DNA from: Pseudomonas graminis
Lineage (GTDB): Bacteria > Pseudomonadota > Gammaproteobacteria > Pseudomonadales > Pseudomonadaceae
Direction of reading: 5' to 3'
Assembly (NCBI RefSeq): GCF_900111735.1
Contig: NZ_FOHW01000011.1
Span: 88,327-152,326, forward strand
DNA: 64,000 nucleotides
A program made the translations under genes and the position numbers. The notes under the pieces were generated by a model that saw only the letters and a program-made list of their open reading frames with translations, had not been told where the DNA came from and searched no databases. This document shows, one piece after another, positions 16,763-25,947 of this stretch; the stretch's first letter is position 1; every line of letters begins with the position of its first letter.

Positions 16763-16879
16763 TGCAGGAGCCGGCTTGCTGGCGAACGCGGAGTGTCAGA
16801 CACATAGATGTCGACTGACGCCCTGCGTTCGCCAGCCAGCCGGCTCAAAAATGCGTTCGCCAGCGGGCTGGCCCCTACA
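16763..16879. repeat. REP-type palindromes
   Basis: The 370-base gap before trmA holds three REP-like units: GCAGGAGCCGGCTTGCTGGCG at about 16765, TTCGCCAGCCAGCCGGCT at about 16828, and TTCGCCAGCGGGCTGGCCCC at about 16856 (the last two in opposite sense to the first). A short GCTGAAGCCGGT motif also repeats at 16700-16745. Confidence 0.75.
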
Positions 16880-16915
16880 AAATGGGTTGATGCGAAGAAC
16901 TTGCCAGAATCGCCT

Positions 16916-18001
16916 TCAGCGGCGAACCAGCAAAACCCCCGACTCCATGTGGTGGGTATACGGAAACTGATCAAACAGCGCGCAGCGCTCGACCCAGTGG
17001 GTGTCGTGCAGCTGTGCGATGTTCGCGGCCAGGGTTTCCGGGTTGCACGAGATGTACAGAATGCGTTCGAAACGCCGCGTCAGCTCACAGGTGTCCGGGT
17101 CCATGCCGGCGCGGGGCGGGTCGACGAACACGCTGCCGAAGTCGTAGCTTTTCAGATCGACACCGGCCAGACGACGGAACGGGCGCACCTCATTCAGGGC
17201 TTCGGTCAGCTCTTCCGCCGACAGGCGCACCAGCGACACGTTATCCACCCCGTTGTCCGCCAGGTTACTCAATGCTGCATTGACCGACGTCTTGCTGATC
17301 TCCGTCGCCAGCACCTTGCGCACGCGGGTCGCCAACGGCAGCGTGAAGTTGCCGTTGCCGCAATACAGCTCAAGCAAATCGTCATCGCGATCGCCCAATG
17401 CCTCGTACGCCCAACTCAGCATTTTCTGGTTCACCGTGCCGTTAGGCTGGGTGAATGCGCCCTCCGGCTGGCGATAGCTGAACGTGCGACCAGCGACATC
17501 CAGCTGCTCAGTCACGTAATCGCGACCGATCACCAGACGCTGACCTTTCGAACGGCCGATCACGCTGACCTTCAAATCAGCCGCCAGTTGCTCAGCCTCG
17601 ACTTGCCAGGCGTCGTCCAGCGGGCGGTGGTAGCACAGGGTGATCATGCCGTCGCCGGCCAGCGTGGTCAGAAAATCCACCTGAAACAGCTTGTGATTGA
17701 GCGTCTTGCTCGCCTCCCAGCGATCCCGCAACACCGGCATCAGCGCGTTGATCTGCTGGCTGGCGATGGGGAAGTCGTTGATCAGGATCGGCGTGTGCTT
17801 GTCGCCCGGCGCGAACATCGCGTAGTGACGCTTGCCGTCGTCGCGCCACAGGCGGAATTCGGCGCGCAGGCGGTAATGCTCGCGCGGCGAATCGAAGACC
17901 TGAGGCTCGGGCGCCGCGAAAGGCGCCAGTAGCTCGCGCAGGCGCGTGGCCTTCTCATCGAGCTGAGCGGTGTAGCTTGCAGGGTCGAACGTAGAACTCA
18001 T
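16916..18001 (-). CDS. trmA: tRNA (uracil-5-)-methyltransferase
   Basis: A 361-residue SAM-dependent enzyme that makes m5U54 (T54) in the tRNA T-loop. It has the TrmA/RlmD signatures: [14 protein letters not shown] (SAM site), [10 protein letters not shown] (catalytic-domain motif) and [10 protein letters not shown] with the nucleophilic Cys. The length fits TrmA (about 360 aa) and the protein lacks the TRAM domain and Fe-S cysteines of RlmD. It overlaps the upstream permease gene by four bases (ATGA), which suggests cotranscription. Confidence 0.95.
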   Translation of the reverse strand: MSSTFDPASYTAQLDEKATRLRELLAPFAAPEPQVFDSPREHYRLRAEFRLWRDDGKRHYAMFAPGDKHTPILINDFPIASQQINALMPVLRDRWEASKTLNHKLFQVDFLTTLAGDGMITLCYHRPLDDAWQVEAEQLAADLKVSVIGRSKGQRLVIGRDYVTEQLDVAGRTFSYRQPEGAFTQPNGTVNQKMLSWAYEALGDRDDDLLELYCGNGNFTLPLATRVRKVLATEISKTSVNAALSNLADNGVDNVSLVRLSAEELTEALNEVRPFRRLAGVDLKSYDFGSVFVDPPRAGMDPDTCELTRRFERILYISCNPETLAANIAQLHDTHWVERCALFDQFPYTHHMESGVLLVRR

Positions 18002-19290
18002 GGATAAAAGCCCAGCTTGATCACGAACAGAATCGACAGCACGACCAGCGCCGAATTCAGCTCGCGGCCCCGGCCCGACAACAGCTTGATCACGGTCCAG
18101 GAAATGAAGCCAAAGGCGATACCGTTGGCGATCGAATAGGTGAACGGCATGGCCAGCGCGGTGATCACCACCGGTGCTGCTTCAGTGATGTCGTCCCAGT
18201 TGATTTCGGCAAGGCCCGAGGTCATCAACACGGCCACGAACAGCAGGGCAGGGGCAGTGGCGAATGCCGGAACGCTGCCGGCCAGCGGTGCGAAAAACAG
18301 CGCCAAAAGAAACAGCACGGCAACCACAATGGCCGTCAGACCGGTTCGCCCGCCAGCGCTCACGCCCGCAGCCGACTCGATGTAACTGGTGGTGGTCGAG
18401 GTGCCCAGCAGAGAGCCGGCCATTGCCGCGGTACTGTCGGCGATCAGCGCACGGCCCATCTTCGGCATGTGGCCGTCCTTGCCCATCAGGCCCGCGCGCT
18501 TGGCGACGCCGATCAGGGTGCCGGAGTTATCGAACAGGTCGACAAACAGGAAAGAGAAAATCACGCTGACCAGGCCGATGTTCAGTGCGCCGGGGATGTC
18601 CAGCTGCAGGAAGGTCGGTGCCAGCGAAGGCGGCATCGATATCACGCCGCCGAAGGGTGAGAAACCCATGACAATCGAGATGATGGTGACGGCCAGAATG
18701 CCGATCAGCACTGCGCCGCGCACTTTCAGGGCCTCCAGCGCCACGATCAGCGCGAAGCCCAGCGCCGCAAGAATCGGTGCCGGTTTGGCCAGATCGCCCA
18801 GGCCGACCATAGTGGCCGGGTTAGTGACGACGATGCCGGCGTTGTGCAGCGCAATCAGCGCCAGGAACAGGCCGATACCGGCGGCAATGGCCGAGCGCAG
18901 CGGCAGCGGGATGCTGTTGATGATCCATTCGCGTATGCGGAAGATCGACAGCAGGAAAAACATCACCGCAGAAATGAACACCGCGCCCAGCGCCACTTGC
19001 CAGGTGTGGCCCATGTGCAGCACGACGGTGTAGGTGAAGAAGGCATTGAGGCCCATACCCGGCGCGAGGGCGATCGGGTAGTTGGCGATCAGGCCCATGA
19101 CCGTGGAGCCGATGGCGGCGGCCAGACAGGTGGCGACGAAAATCGCGCCCTTGTCCATGCCGGTCTCGCCAAGGATGCTCGGGTTCACGAACAGGATGTA
19201 GGCCATGGCCAGAAAGGTCGTGACCCCGGCCAGAATTTCGGTGCGCACATTGGTGTTATGTGCCCTGAGTTGAAACAACCGCTCCAGCAT
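17998..19290 (-). CDS. NCS2 family purine permease (AzgA/PbuG type)
   Basis: A 430-residue polytopic inner-membrane transporter, proton-coupled. It opens [26 protein letters not shown] and shows a P-G-M-G-L-N-A-F-F motif and a D-L-F-D-N-S-G-T motif, typical of the AzgA-like branch that imports adenine, guanine and hypoxanthine. The start has SD GGGGAG and a small leader hairpin (TGACGC/GCGTCA, 19305-19319). The downstream trmA gene overlaps it by four bases. Purine catabolic genes lie elsewhere in the window, at 50-55 kb. Confidence 0.92.
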   Translation of the reverse strand: MLERLFQLRAHNTNVRTEILAGVTTFLAMAYILFVNPSILGETGMDKGAIFVATCLAAAIGSTVMGLIANYPIALAPGMGLNAFFTYTVVLHMGHTWQVALGAVFISAVMFFLLSIFRIREWIINSIPLPLRSAIAAGIGLFLALIALHNAGIVVTNPATMVGLGDLAKPAPILAALGFALIVALEALKVRGAVLIGILAVTIISIVMGFSPFGGVISMPPSLAPTFLQLDIPGALNIGLVSVIFSFLFVDLFDNSGTLIGVAKRAGLMGKDGHMPKMGRALIADSTAAMAGSLLGTSTTTSYIESAAGVSAGGRTGLTAIVVAVLFLLALFFAPLAGSVPAFATAPALLFVAVLMTSGLAEINWDDITEAAPVVITALAMPFTYSIANGIAFGFISWTVIKLLSGRGRELNSALVVLSILFVIKLGFYP

Positions 19291-19596
19291 TTAAGGCTCC
19301 CCGGTGACGCTCCGCGTCATTTATGTAGTCGACTGAAACAGCAAAGCACAGCTCACCGAAACGGCTTGCACAAATTCTGCCAGTTGCAAAAAGCCGCGCA
19401 TCATACCAGCAGCTCCGGGCGATGGGGCCTGGCGCTTGTCGTCAGATTGCAAATGTCCGAATTGGCTTGCCCCAGGCAGGCGCACCGCTGCGTCAAAACG
19501 CCCGTCATAAACCCTGAACGTTTCCGAAATCGCGCAAGTCGTACTCCTTAAGACGCAGATCACTGCGCTGATCGAGTACCTACCGTGAGGCTTCCC
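19291..19596. other. Divergent intergenic region, little recognised
   Basis: About 306 bases between the purine permease and the molybdenum hydroxylase operon. Apart from the small hairpin next to the permease start I see no riboswitch, repeat or ORF. Promoters for both directions must lie here. Confidence 0.45.
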
Positions 19597-20121
19597 ATGA
19601 GTGCAACCAATGAACAGGCGTTCGCAGGGCATTCCATCGCCCTGACGTTGAACGGCCAGACCCGACAAGTGGACGTACAGCCCTGGACCACGCTGCTGGA
19701 TCTGCTGCGCGAGCAGCTCGATCTGGTCGGCACCAAAAAGGGCTGTGACCACGGCCAATGCGGTGCATGCACCGTGCTGCGCGACGGCAAGCGCATCAAT
19801 GCGTGCCTGACCCTGGCGATCATGTGTGACGGCGCCGAGCTGACCACGATCGAAGGGCTTGCAGATGGCGATACGCTGCATCCGATGCAGCAAGCGTTCA
19901 TCAAGCATGACGCTTTCCAGTGCGGCTACTGCACGCCCGGCCAGATCTGCTCGGCGGTGGGCCTGGCCAACGAAGGCCGCGCCAGCACCGACGATGAAGT
20001 GAAAGAACTGATGAGCGGCAACCTTTGCCGTTGCGGCGCCTACAGCAACATACGTGCGGCGGTGGTGGAGGTCTTGCCATCCATGAATGCCGCGCCGGAT
20101 CAGGGAGGGCGTGGCCAATGA
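19597..20121 (+). CDS. paoA: Molybdenum hydroxylase, 2Fe-2S subunit (PaoA-like)
   Basis: A 174-residue iron-sulfur subunit of a xanthine-oxidase-family enzyme. A ferredoxin-like cluster motif C-D-H-G-Q-C-G-A-C-T-V begins at residue 50, and the second helical cluster carries C-G-Y-C-T-P-G-Q and C-R-C-G-A-Y-S-N-I. It passes electrons from the Mo site to the FAD subunit. ATG 19597 is chosen because GAGG lies six bases upstream; GTG 19585 is an alternative. Unlike E. coli PaoA there is no Tat signal (no twin-Arg leader), so this enzyme should be cytoplasmic. The gene overlaps the next by four bases (ATGA). Confidence 0.9.
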   Translation: MSATNEQAFAGHSIALTLNGQTRQVDVQPWTTLLDLLREQLDLVGTKKGCDHGQCGACTVLRDGKRINACLTLAIMCDGAELTTIEGLADGDTLHPMQQAFIKHDAFQCGYCTPGQICSAVGLANEGRASTDDEVKELMSGNLCRCGAYSNIRAAVVEVLPSMNAAPDQGGRGQ

Positions 20122-21104
20122 ATCCCTTCAGCTACAGCAAGCCGTCCGACATCGCTCAGGCGGTCAATCTCGCAGGTCCTGCCAGCCGATTCATCGCTGG
20201 TGGCACGAACCTGCTGGATTTGATGAAAGAAAACATCGCTCGCCCCGAGCACTTGATCGACATCACCGGGCTCCCGCTGAAAGATGTCCGCGCAACCGAC
20301 AGCGGCGGCCTGATGATCGGCGCGCTGGTGAGTAACGCCGACCTGGCGTGGCACCCGCTGATCGAGCGTGACTATCCGCTACTGTCCCAAGCCATTCTGG
20401 CCGGCGCTTCGCCGCAGTTGCGCAACATGGCGAGCACCGGTGGCAACCTGTTGCAGCGCACTCGCTGCTACTACTTCTACGATTCGACCGTGCCGTGCAA
20501 CAAGCGCGAGCCTGGCACTGGCTGCCCGGCCAAAGACGGCCTGAACCGCATTCACGCGATTCTCGGTGCCAGCGATGCGTGCGTCGCGACTCACCCGTCG
20601 GACATGTGCGTTGCGCTGGCTGCGCTCGAAGCCCGCGTTCACGTCCAGGGTCGTGCCGGTGCCCGGGTCATCGAGTTTGCTGACTTCCACCGCCTGCCCG
20701 GCGATGCGCCCCAGCGCGACAACCAGCTTGCCGACGATGAACTGATTACCGCCGTCGAACTGCCAGCGCCACGTTTTCAGCAGCACAGCCATTACCTGAA
20801 AATCCGTGACCGCGCGTCTTACGCCTTTGCCCTGATCTCGGTGGCAGCGGCCGTTGAGCTCGATGGCGACGTGATCCGTGATGTGCGCATCGCCCTGGGT
20901 GGCGTGGCACACAAGCCATGGCGCGACACGGCCGTCGAGCAGTCGCTCAAGGGCCTGCCGGTTTCCCGGGAAAACTTTGTTGCTGCTGCCGACGCGATGC
21001 TGCGCGACGCTCAACCGCTGGCGCACAACGCTTTCAAGATCAAGCTGGCGCGCCGCGCGATCGTTCGCGCCTTGAGCGACGCCACCTTGGGAGGAACTGT
21101 TTAA
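20118..21104 (+). CDS. paoB: Molybdenum hydroxylase, FAD subunit with extra 4Fe-4S site (PaoB-like)
   Basis: A 328-residue FAD-binding subunit. I-A-G-G-T-N-L-L-D-L-M near the N-terminus and A-S-T-G-G-N-L-L-Q-R-T-R contact FAD, as in CO dehydrogenase medium chains. Between them and the C-terminal domain lies the Cys-rich insertion (R-C-Y-Y-F, P-C-N-K-R-E-P-G-T-G-C, D-A-C-V-A-T-H-P-S-D-M) that holds a [4Fe-4S] cluster in PaoB. It couples to the subunits on either side by overlapping starts and stops. The electron acceptor may be ferredoxin, as for PaoABC. Confidence 0.9.
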   Translation: MNPFSYSKPSDIAQAVNLAGPASRFIAGGTNLLDLMKENIARPEHLIDITGLPLKDVRATDSGGLMIGALVSNADLAWHPLIERDYPLLSQAILAGASPQLRNMASTGGNLLQRTRCYYFYDSTVPCNKREPGTGCPAKDGLNRIHAILGASDACVATHPSDMCVALAALEARVHVQGRAGARVIEFADFHRLPGDAPQRDNQLADDELITAVELPAPRFQQHSHYLKIRDRASYAFALISVAAAVELDGDVIRDVRIALGGVAHKPWRDTAVEQSLKGLPVSRENFVAAADAMLRDAQPLAHNAFKIKLARRAIVRALSDATLGGTV

Positions 21105-23323
21105 TGAACGCCAATACACCCACCCCGGGAAAGGCCTCTGCGCTGGGCCAACCGATGGACCGCGTCGACGGACGCCTGAAAGTGACCGGTCAGGCCCGCT
21201 ATGCCGGTGAGTATCCGGAGGACGGCTTGCTCCATGGCAGCGTGGTCTCCAGCACCATCGCTTCGGGCCGCGTCGTGCGCATCGATGCCTCGCAGGCGCT
21301 GGCAGTCCCTGGCGTAATCGCGGTCATTGACCACACCAACCGCCCGCACATCGCCAGCTATGACGAGGACTATCAGGACGCCGACTCGGCGGAAGGTTCG
21401 CCGTTCCGCCCGTTCTATAACGATCACGTGCTCTACAGCGGCCAGCCGCTGGCATTGGTCGTGGCTGACACCCTTGAACTGGCGCGGCATGCCGGCTCCC
21501 TCGTGCGCATCGAGTATCAAACCGAGTCGCACCAGACCGACCTCAGCGTCGGCCAGAGTGACGCCCACACGGCACCGGCGGAAACACCGAAGCCGCGCGG
21601 GGATTTTTCGGGTGCATTTGCCCAAGCTGCGGTGACGGTCGACACCCACTACAGCACGCCCAACGAGCACCACAACCCGATGGAGCCCCACGCATCGACG
21701 GTGTTCTACAAGGCTGATGGCAGCCTGGAGATCCACGATAAGACCCAGGGTACGCAGAACTGCCAGGACTACCTGCACAGCGTGTTTGGTCTGGAGAAAG
21801 AAAAGATCCGCATCCTCGCTGCCTTCGTCGGTGGCGCGTTCGGTTCCGGCCTGCGTCCGCAATACCAACTGCCGCTGGCCGTCATGGCGGCGTTGAAGCT
21901 CCAGCGTTCGGTGCGTCTGACGCTGACCCGTCAGCAGATGTTTACCTTCGGTTACCGCCCGCAGACCCTCCAGCACATGCGTCTCGGTGCCTCGAAGGAT
22001 GGCAAGCTGATGGCGATCGCCCACGACGCGATCGGCCAGACGTCGCGCTTTGAAGACTTTGCCGAGCACGTCGTTGAATGGAGCGGCATGCTCTATCAGT
22101 GCGACAACGTGGCATTGAGCTACAAGTTGGCGCCGCTGGACGTCTACACGCCGCTGGACATGCGCGCACCGGGCGCCGCCTCCGGCATGGTCGCGCTGGA
22201 ATGTGCGATGGACGAGCTGGCCATTGCGGCCGGCATCGATCCCGTGCAATTGCGGATCGTCAACTTTGCTGACAGCAACGGCAACGAGGGCAAGCCGTAC
22301 TCCAGCAAAGAACTGCTGGCCTGCTACGAGCAAGGCGCACAGCGCTTTGGCTGGAGCAAGCGCAACCCGGAGCCGCGCAGCATGCGTCAGGGCCGGCAAC
22401 TGGTGGGTTGGGGCATGGCCGGCGGTGTATGGGAAGCCATGCAGATGCCGGCCAGCGCCAAGGCCAGCATCGACAGCAGCGGCAAGATCACCGTGAGCAG
22501 CGCCACCACTGACATCGGCACTGGCACTTACACGGTCATGACTCAGATTGCCGCCGAGGCAGCGGGCGTAAATCCTGAAGACGTCACCTTCGTGCTGGGT
22601 GATTCGTCGCTGCCGACGTCGCCGTTGCAGGGTGGCTCGTTCACCGTGTCTTCAGTGGGTACGGCGGTGCAGCAGGCCTGCCGTGCGTTGCGCGCCAAGT
22701 TGCTCGACGCCGTGCGCATGGCGCATCCGCAATACGCGGTGGTGGACATGGCCGATGTCGGTTACGGCGATGGCTACCTGTTGATCGACGATCAGCGTTT
22801 TGCCTACGCAGACATCGTCCGCGAGTCCTCTCACGAGACGCTGGAGGTGCAGATCGACGCCAAGCCTGACGACAAGCGCGAAGGCTATTCGACGGCGACG
22901 CACTCGGCGGTGTTCGTTGAAGTGCTGGTGGATGAAGACCTGGGCACCATTCGCGTCAATCGCGTAGTGGATGCTGTTGCGGCGGGACGGGTGGTGAACT
23001 CGAAAACCGCACGCAGCCAGATTCTCGGCGGCGTCGTCTGGGGCATTGGTCAGGCTCTGCAGGAAGAGAGCCAGACCGACCACACCCTCGGGCGCTTCAT
23101 GAACCACAGCCTGGCCCAGTACCACATCCCGGTGAACGCGGACATCGGCGAGATCGACGTGCTGTTCGTGGAAGAGAACGACAGCATCGTCAACGACCTG
23201 GGCTCCAAGGGTGTGGGCGAGATCGGCATCGTCGGCGTGGCCTCGGCCATCGCCAATGCGATCTACCATGCCACGGGCAAGCGCGTTCGGGAATTCCCTA
23301 TTACGCTGGATAAGGTGCTGTAA
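21104..23323 (+). CDS. paoC: Molybdenum hydroxylase, molybdopterin-binding catalytic subunit (PaoC-like)
   Basis: A 739-residue catalytic subunit. The N-terminal hammerhead domain holds G-R-L-K-V-T-G-Q-A-R-Y-A-G-E; then come the molybdenum-cofactor blocks F-V-G-G-A-F-G-S-G, M-R-A-P-G-A-A-S-G and G-G-S-F-T-V-S-S-V-G. A G-V-G-E-I-G motif near the C-terminus places the likely catalytic Glu at residue 706. This set fits aldehyde oxidoreductases of the PaoC type, which probably oxidise aromatic aldehydes; the substrate is inferred. The start ATG shares one base with the paoB stop (TAATG). No xdhC/paoD-like chaperone gene follows in the window. Confidence 0.9.
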   Translation: MNANTPTPGKASALGQPMDRVDGRLKVTGQARYAGEYPEDGLLHGSVVSSTIASGRVVRIDASQALAVPGVIAVIDHTNRPHIASYDEDYQDADSAEGSPFRPFYNDHVLYSGQPLALVVADTLELARHAGSLVRIEYQTESHQTDLSVGQSDAHTAPAETPKPRGDFSGAFAQAAVTVDTHYSTPNEHHNPMEPHASTVFYKADGSLEIHDKTQGTQNCQDYLHSVFGLEKEKIRILAAFVGGAFGSGLRPQYQLPLAVMAALKLQRSVRLTLTRQQMFTFGYRPQTLQHMRLGASKDGKLMAIAHDAIGQTSRFEDFAEHVVEWSGMLYQCDNVALSYKLAPLDVYTPLDMRAPGAASGMVALECAMDELAIAAGIDPVQLRIVNFADSNGNEGKPYSSKELLACYEQGAQRFGWSKRNPEPRSMRQGRQLVGWGMAGGVWEAMQMPASAKASIDSSGKITVSSATTDIGTGTYTVMTQIAAEAAGVNPEDVTFVLGDSSLPTSPLQGGSFTVSSVGTAVQQACRALRAKLLDAVRMAHPQYAVVDMADVGYGDGYLLIDDQRFAYADIVRESSHETLEVQIDAKPDDKREGYSTATHSAVFVEVLVDEDLGTIRVNRVVDAVAAGRVVNSKTARSQILGGVVWGIGQALQEESQTDHTLGRFMNHSLAQYHIPVNADIGEIDVLFVEENDSIVNDLGSKGVGEIGIVGVASAIANAIYHATGKRVREFPITLDKVL

Positions 23324-23352
23324 CCGACTCGGTACCTTGCAGGAGCGCGCCT

Positions 23353-23501
23353 GATCGTTCCCACGCTCTGCGTGGGAACGCCTCTCCTCGGACGCTCTGC
23401 GTCCCAATGACGCCGAGCGTCATCCACTGCATTACCACGCGGAGCGTGGGAACGATCAGACCGTCATCAACTTCGTTGCCTCGCAGAGCGTGGGAACGAT
23501 C
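23353..23501. repeat. CGTTCCCACGC palindromic repeat cluster
   Basis: The 369-base gap after paoC holds three related units in which GATCGTTCCCACGCTC or its reverse complement (GAGCGTGGGAACGATC) recurs at about 23353, 23445 and 23485. Smaller GACGCTCTGCGTC/GACGCCGAGCGTC hairpins lie in between. The pattern resembles a second repeat family, distinct from the REPs, that occurs in many Pseudomonas intergenic regions. Confidence 0.75.
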
Positions 23502-23692
23502 ATCTGCTGCTAAACCCCCCCTTATTGAATGTCGCCCCAGTGCAAGCACAGGTCGCGCTGGTGCGCTTGATGCTCAGGCCTGCTGCGTACCTTGCATCAA
23601 CGCGGCAGCCACCGAATTGCCGTGGGTCTTCACGCCTTGAAAAACTGCCGAAAAGAGCTGAATAAAATAACGAGCCGACCCGAGGAGCACCC

Positions 23693-24634
23693 ATGAACTC
23701 ATTTATTCGTCATATCAGTTGCGCTGCGTTGATGCTGAGCAGCACCGTCCTGCTGGCAGCGGAACCCGCCAAATGCCAGAACGTGCGCATGGGCGTGGTC
23801 AACTGGACAGACGTCGTCGCCACCAGCGCGGTGGCCGAAGTGCTGCTGCAGAACATGGGGTATGAGGTCAAACAGACCAGCGCCGCCCAGCAAATCGTCT
23901 TCGGCGGCTTGCGCGACGATCGGCTCGACGTGTTCATGGGGTACTGGAAACCGGCGATGGACAAAAACATCGCGCCGTTTGTGGCGGCCAATCAGGTCAA
24001 GGTCCTCGACGTACCCAGCATGAGCGATGCCCAGGCAACCCTGGCGGTGCCGGATTATGTGGCGTCGGGCGGGCTGAAAACCTTCGGCGACATCGCCAGG
24101 TTCAAGGACAAACTTGGCGGCAAGATCTACGGCATCGAGCCCGGCACCGGTGCCAACGCCAACATCAAGGGCATGATCGAGAAGAACCAGTTCGGCCTCG
24201 GCGGCTTCCAGCTGGTCGAGTCCGGCGAGGCGGGCATGCTCGCGGCGGTGCAACGTGCGATCAAGCGTAATGAATGGGTGGTATTCGTAGGCTGGACGCC
24301 GCACCCGATGAACATCAACATGAAGATCGCCTACCTGACCGGCAGCGAAGACGTGTTCGGCCCGAGTGAAGGGGCGGCGACCGTTTCAGTCGTAACCGCG
24401 CCGGATTACGCGTCCCGTTGCCCGAACGTCAGCAAGCTGATGAGCAACCTGAAGTTCACCGCCGCTCAGGAGAGCCAGATGATGGTGCCGATCATGGACC
24501 GCAAGGCGCCGACCGACGTTGCCCGCCAGTGGCTCAAGGATCATCCGGAAGACATGAAGCGTTGGCTGGATGGCGTGACGACCTTCGATGGCAAAGACGC
24601 CGCCGCCGCCGTGCAAGTGGCGGTGAACAAGTAA
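23693..24634 (+). CDS. Choline/betaine-type ABC substrate-binding protein (orphan)
   Basis: A 313-residue periplasmic binding protein with signal peptide (residues 1 to about 23). The fold is OpuAC-type: V-N-W-T-D-V-V-A-T-S near the N-terminus, D-V-F-M-G-Y-W-K-P-A-M-D, and V-V-F-V-G-W-T-P-H-P-M-N; the Trp residues form the aromatic cage for quaternary ammonium ligands. It most resembles choline-binding ChoX-like proteins. No ABC permease or ATPase gene adjoins it. In Pseudomonas such orphan binding proteins feed a shared CbcWV core transporter encoded elsewhere, and I infer the same here. SD GAGGAG precedes the ATG. Confidence 0.87.
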   Translation: MNSFIRHISCAALMLSSTVLLAAEPAKCQNVRMGVVNWTDVVATSAVAEVLLQNMGYEVKQTSAAQQIVFGGLRDDRLDVFMGYWKPAMDKNIAPFVAANQVKVLDVPSMSDAQATLAVPDYVASGGLKTFGDIARFKDKLGGKIYGIEPGTGANANIKGMIEKNQFGLGGFQLVESGEAGMLAAVQRAIKRNEWVVFVGWTPHPMNINMKIAYLTGSEDVFGPSEGAATVSVVTAPDYASRCPNVSKLMSNLKFTAAQESQMMVPIMDRKAPTDVARQWLKDHPEDMKRWLDGVTTFDGKDAAAAVQVAVNK

Positions 24635-24673
24635 CCAAGCAGGCCTGGCCAAGGGCTCGGGCTGGAGCCGCCA

Positions 24674-25609
24674 ATGCCTACGTCTTACCCGCTGTCCTCC
24701 GAAATGTCCGAGTTTTTGGCCAAAACACTGAGCTTCAGCAGCGCATCCGAGGACATCAATGAGCAGCGCCGCGCGTATTCGCGGATGAGTGAAGCGTTCA
24801 CGCCCACCCGTCCGGCGCACCTCGATGTAGGGGATTTCTCCCTCGGCGGCGTGGCGGTGCGCAGTTACCGGCCCCAGCGGCTTTCCCTTGAACATCCGGC
24901 GCCGTGTGTGATGTACATCCACGGCGGCGGCTGGGTCGTCGGCGATCTCGATTCTCACGACTTTCTGACCGCTGCCCTGGCGGCCGACCTCAACGCGGTG
25001 GTCGTCGCCGTCGATTACCGGCTGGCCCCTGAACACCCGTTCCCTGCGGGATTCGGTGACTGTCTGGCGGTCTGGCACGCCTTGCAGATTCAGGCGCAGC
25101 GGCTGGACATCGACCCGCGCCGCATCGCCATCGCCGGGGACAGCGCTGGCGGCAATCTCGCCGCTGCACTGTGCCTCGCATTGCGCGATTCCGGTGAGCC
25201 TCAGCCGGTCGGGCAGGCGTTGATTTACCCGGAACTGGGGGGCGCAAACGATTTGCCCTCGCGCCGTGAGTGCGCGGACGCACCACTTCTTTCCACTGAT
25301 GAGCTGGTATATTACCGCCAGCTTTACATGGCGGAGGCCGAACAATCGGCTTATGCGCGGCCACTCAAGGCCGGTGATTTCCATGATCTGGCGCCTGCGT
25401 TCATCGTCGTCGCGCAGTTCGACCCCTTGCGTGATGACGGCATCGCCTACGAGCGCGCGTTGCGTGAAGCGGGCGTGCGCACCGAGTACGATCCCGGGCT
25501 CGGGCTGCTTCACGGTAGTCTCAGGGCCAAAGGCCAGGTGCCGGAAGTGGACGCGCTTTATCAGCGACTGATTTCCGCACTATTGGGCTTTATTCGCGAT
25601 CCGCTGTAG
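24674..25609 (+). CDS. Alpha/beta hydrolase, hormone-sensitive-lipase family
   Basis: A 311-residue esterase. The HSL oxyanion motif H-G-G-G-W lies at residues 83-87, the nucleophile elbow G-D-S-A-G-G has Ser157, and the catalytic Asp is probably in V-A-Q-F-D-P-L-R with a His late in L-L-H-G-S. There is no signal peptide, so it acts in the cytosol on small acyl esters. It starts 40 bases after the choline-type binding protein with its own SD (GGAG), so the two may be cotranscribed. A role in hydrolysing a choline ester is possible but unproven. Confidence 0.88.
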   Translation: MPTSYPLSSEMSEFLAKTLSFSSASEDINEQRRAYSRMSEAFTPTRPAHLDVGDFSLGGVAVRSYRPQRLSLEHPAPCVMYIHGGGWVVGDLDSHDFLTAALAADLNAVVVAVDYRLAPEHPFPAGFGDCLAVWHALQIQAQRLDIDPRRIAIAGDSAGGNLAAALCLALRDSGEPQPVGQALIYPELGGANDLPSRRECADAPLLSTDELVYYRQLYMAEAEQSAYARPLKAGDFHDLAPAFIVVAQFDPLRDDGIAYERALREAGVRTEYDPGLGLLHGSLRAKGQVPEVDALYQRLISALLGFIRDPL

Positions 25610-25947
25610 GACCTCTTGCTTCGACGCTGTAAGGGCTAAGCTATGAATCCGCCCACTCTGTTCTGCTTCCCTCTAACTGCACCGCTCTGACAGGTGAGTC
25701 AACTCGCCACGCGACAAAAGACCACGCACAGCAAGTGCCGAAATGGGACTACTCTTTCAATGTCAGCTGACCTGGATCAATACCTTGGCGTGTGTTGATC
25801 GAACTGGCCGCCTGACGCATCTCCCCGGTTGCCGACCTGAGCACGAAACCACGAGAACAAACGCCACACCTCGTACTCAATACACCGTGGGGGCAGTCGC
25901 TGCAGGCCCCGAGTCTGAAGCCAGTTCCACCTGATAGAGGAAGACCT
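25610..25947. other. Leader region upstream of cioA, nothing firmly recognised
   Basis: About 338 bases precede cioA. I checked for an ANR box (TTGAT-N4-ATCAA) because cio genes are often oxygen-regulated; only partial half-sites (GGATCAA, TTGATCG) are present and I do not call one. No RNA gene or repeat is visible. Confidence 0.4.

Noticed and set aside
19291..19596. Purine riboswitch upstream of the NCS2 permease
   Set aside because: No three-way junction core or conserved loop sequence seen; only a small hairpin next to the SD.
25790..25830. Possible ANR box upstream of cioA
   Set aside because: Only half-sites with wrong spacing (GGATCAA and TTGATCG); not close enough to consensus.
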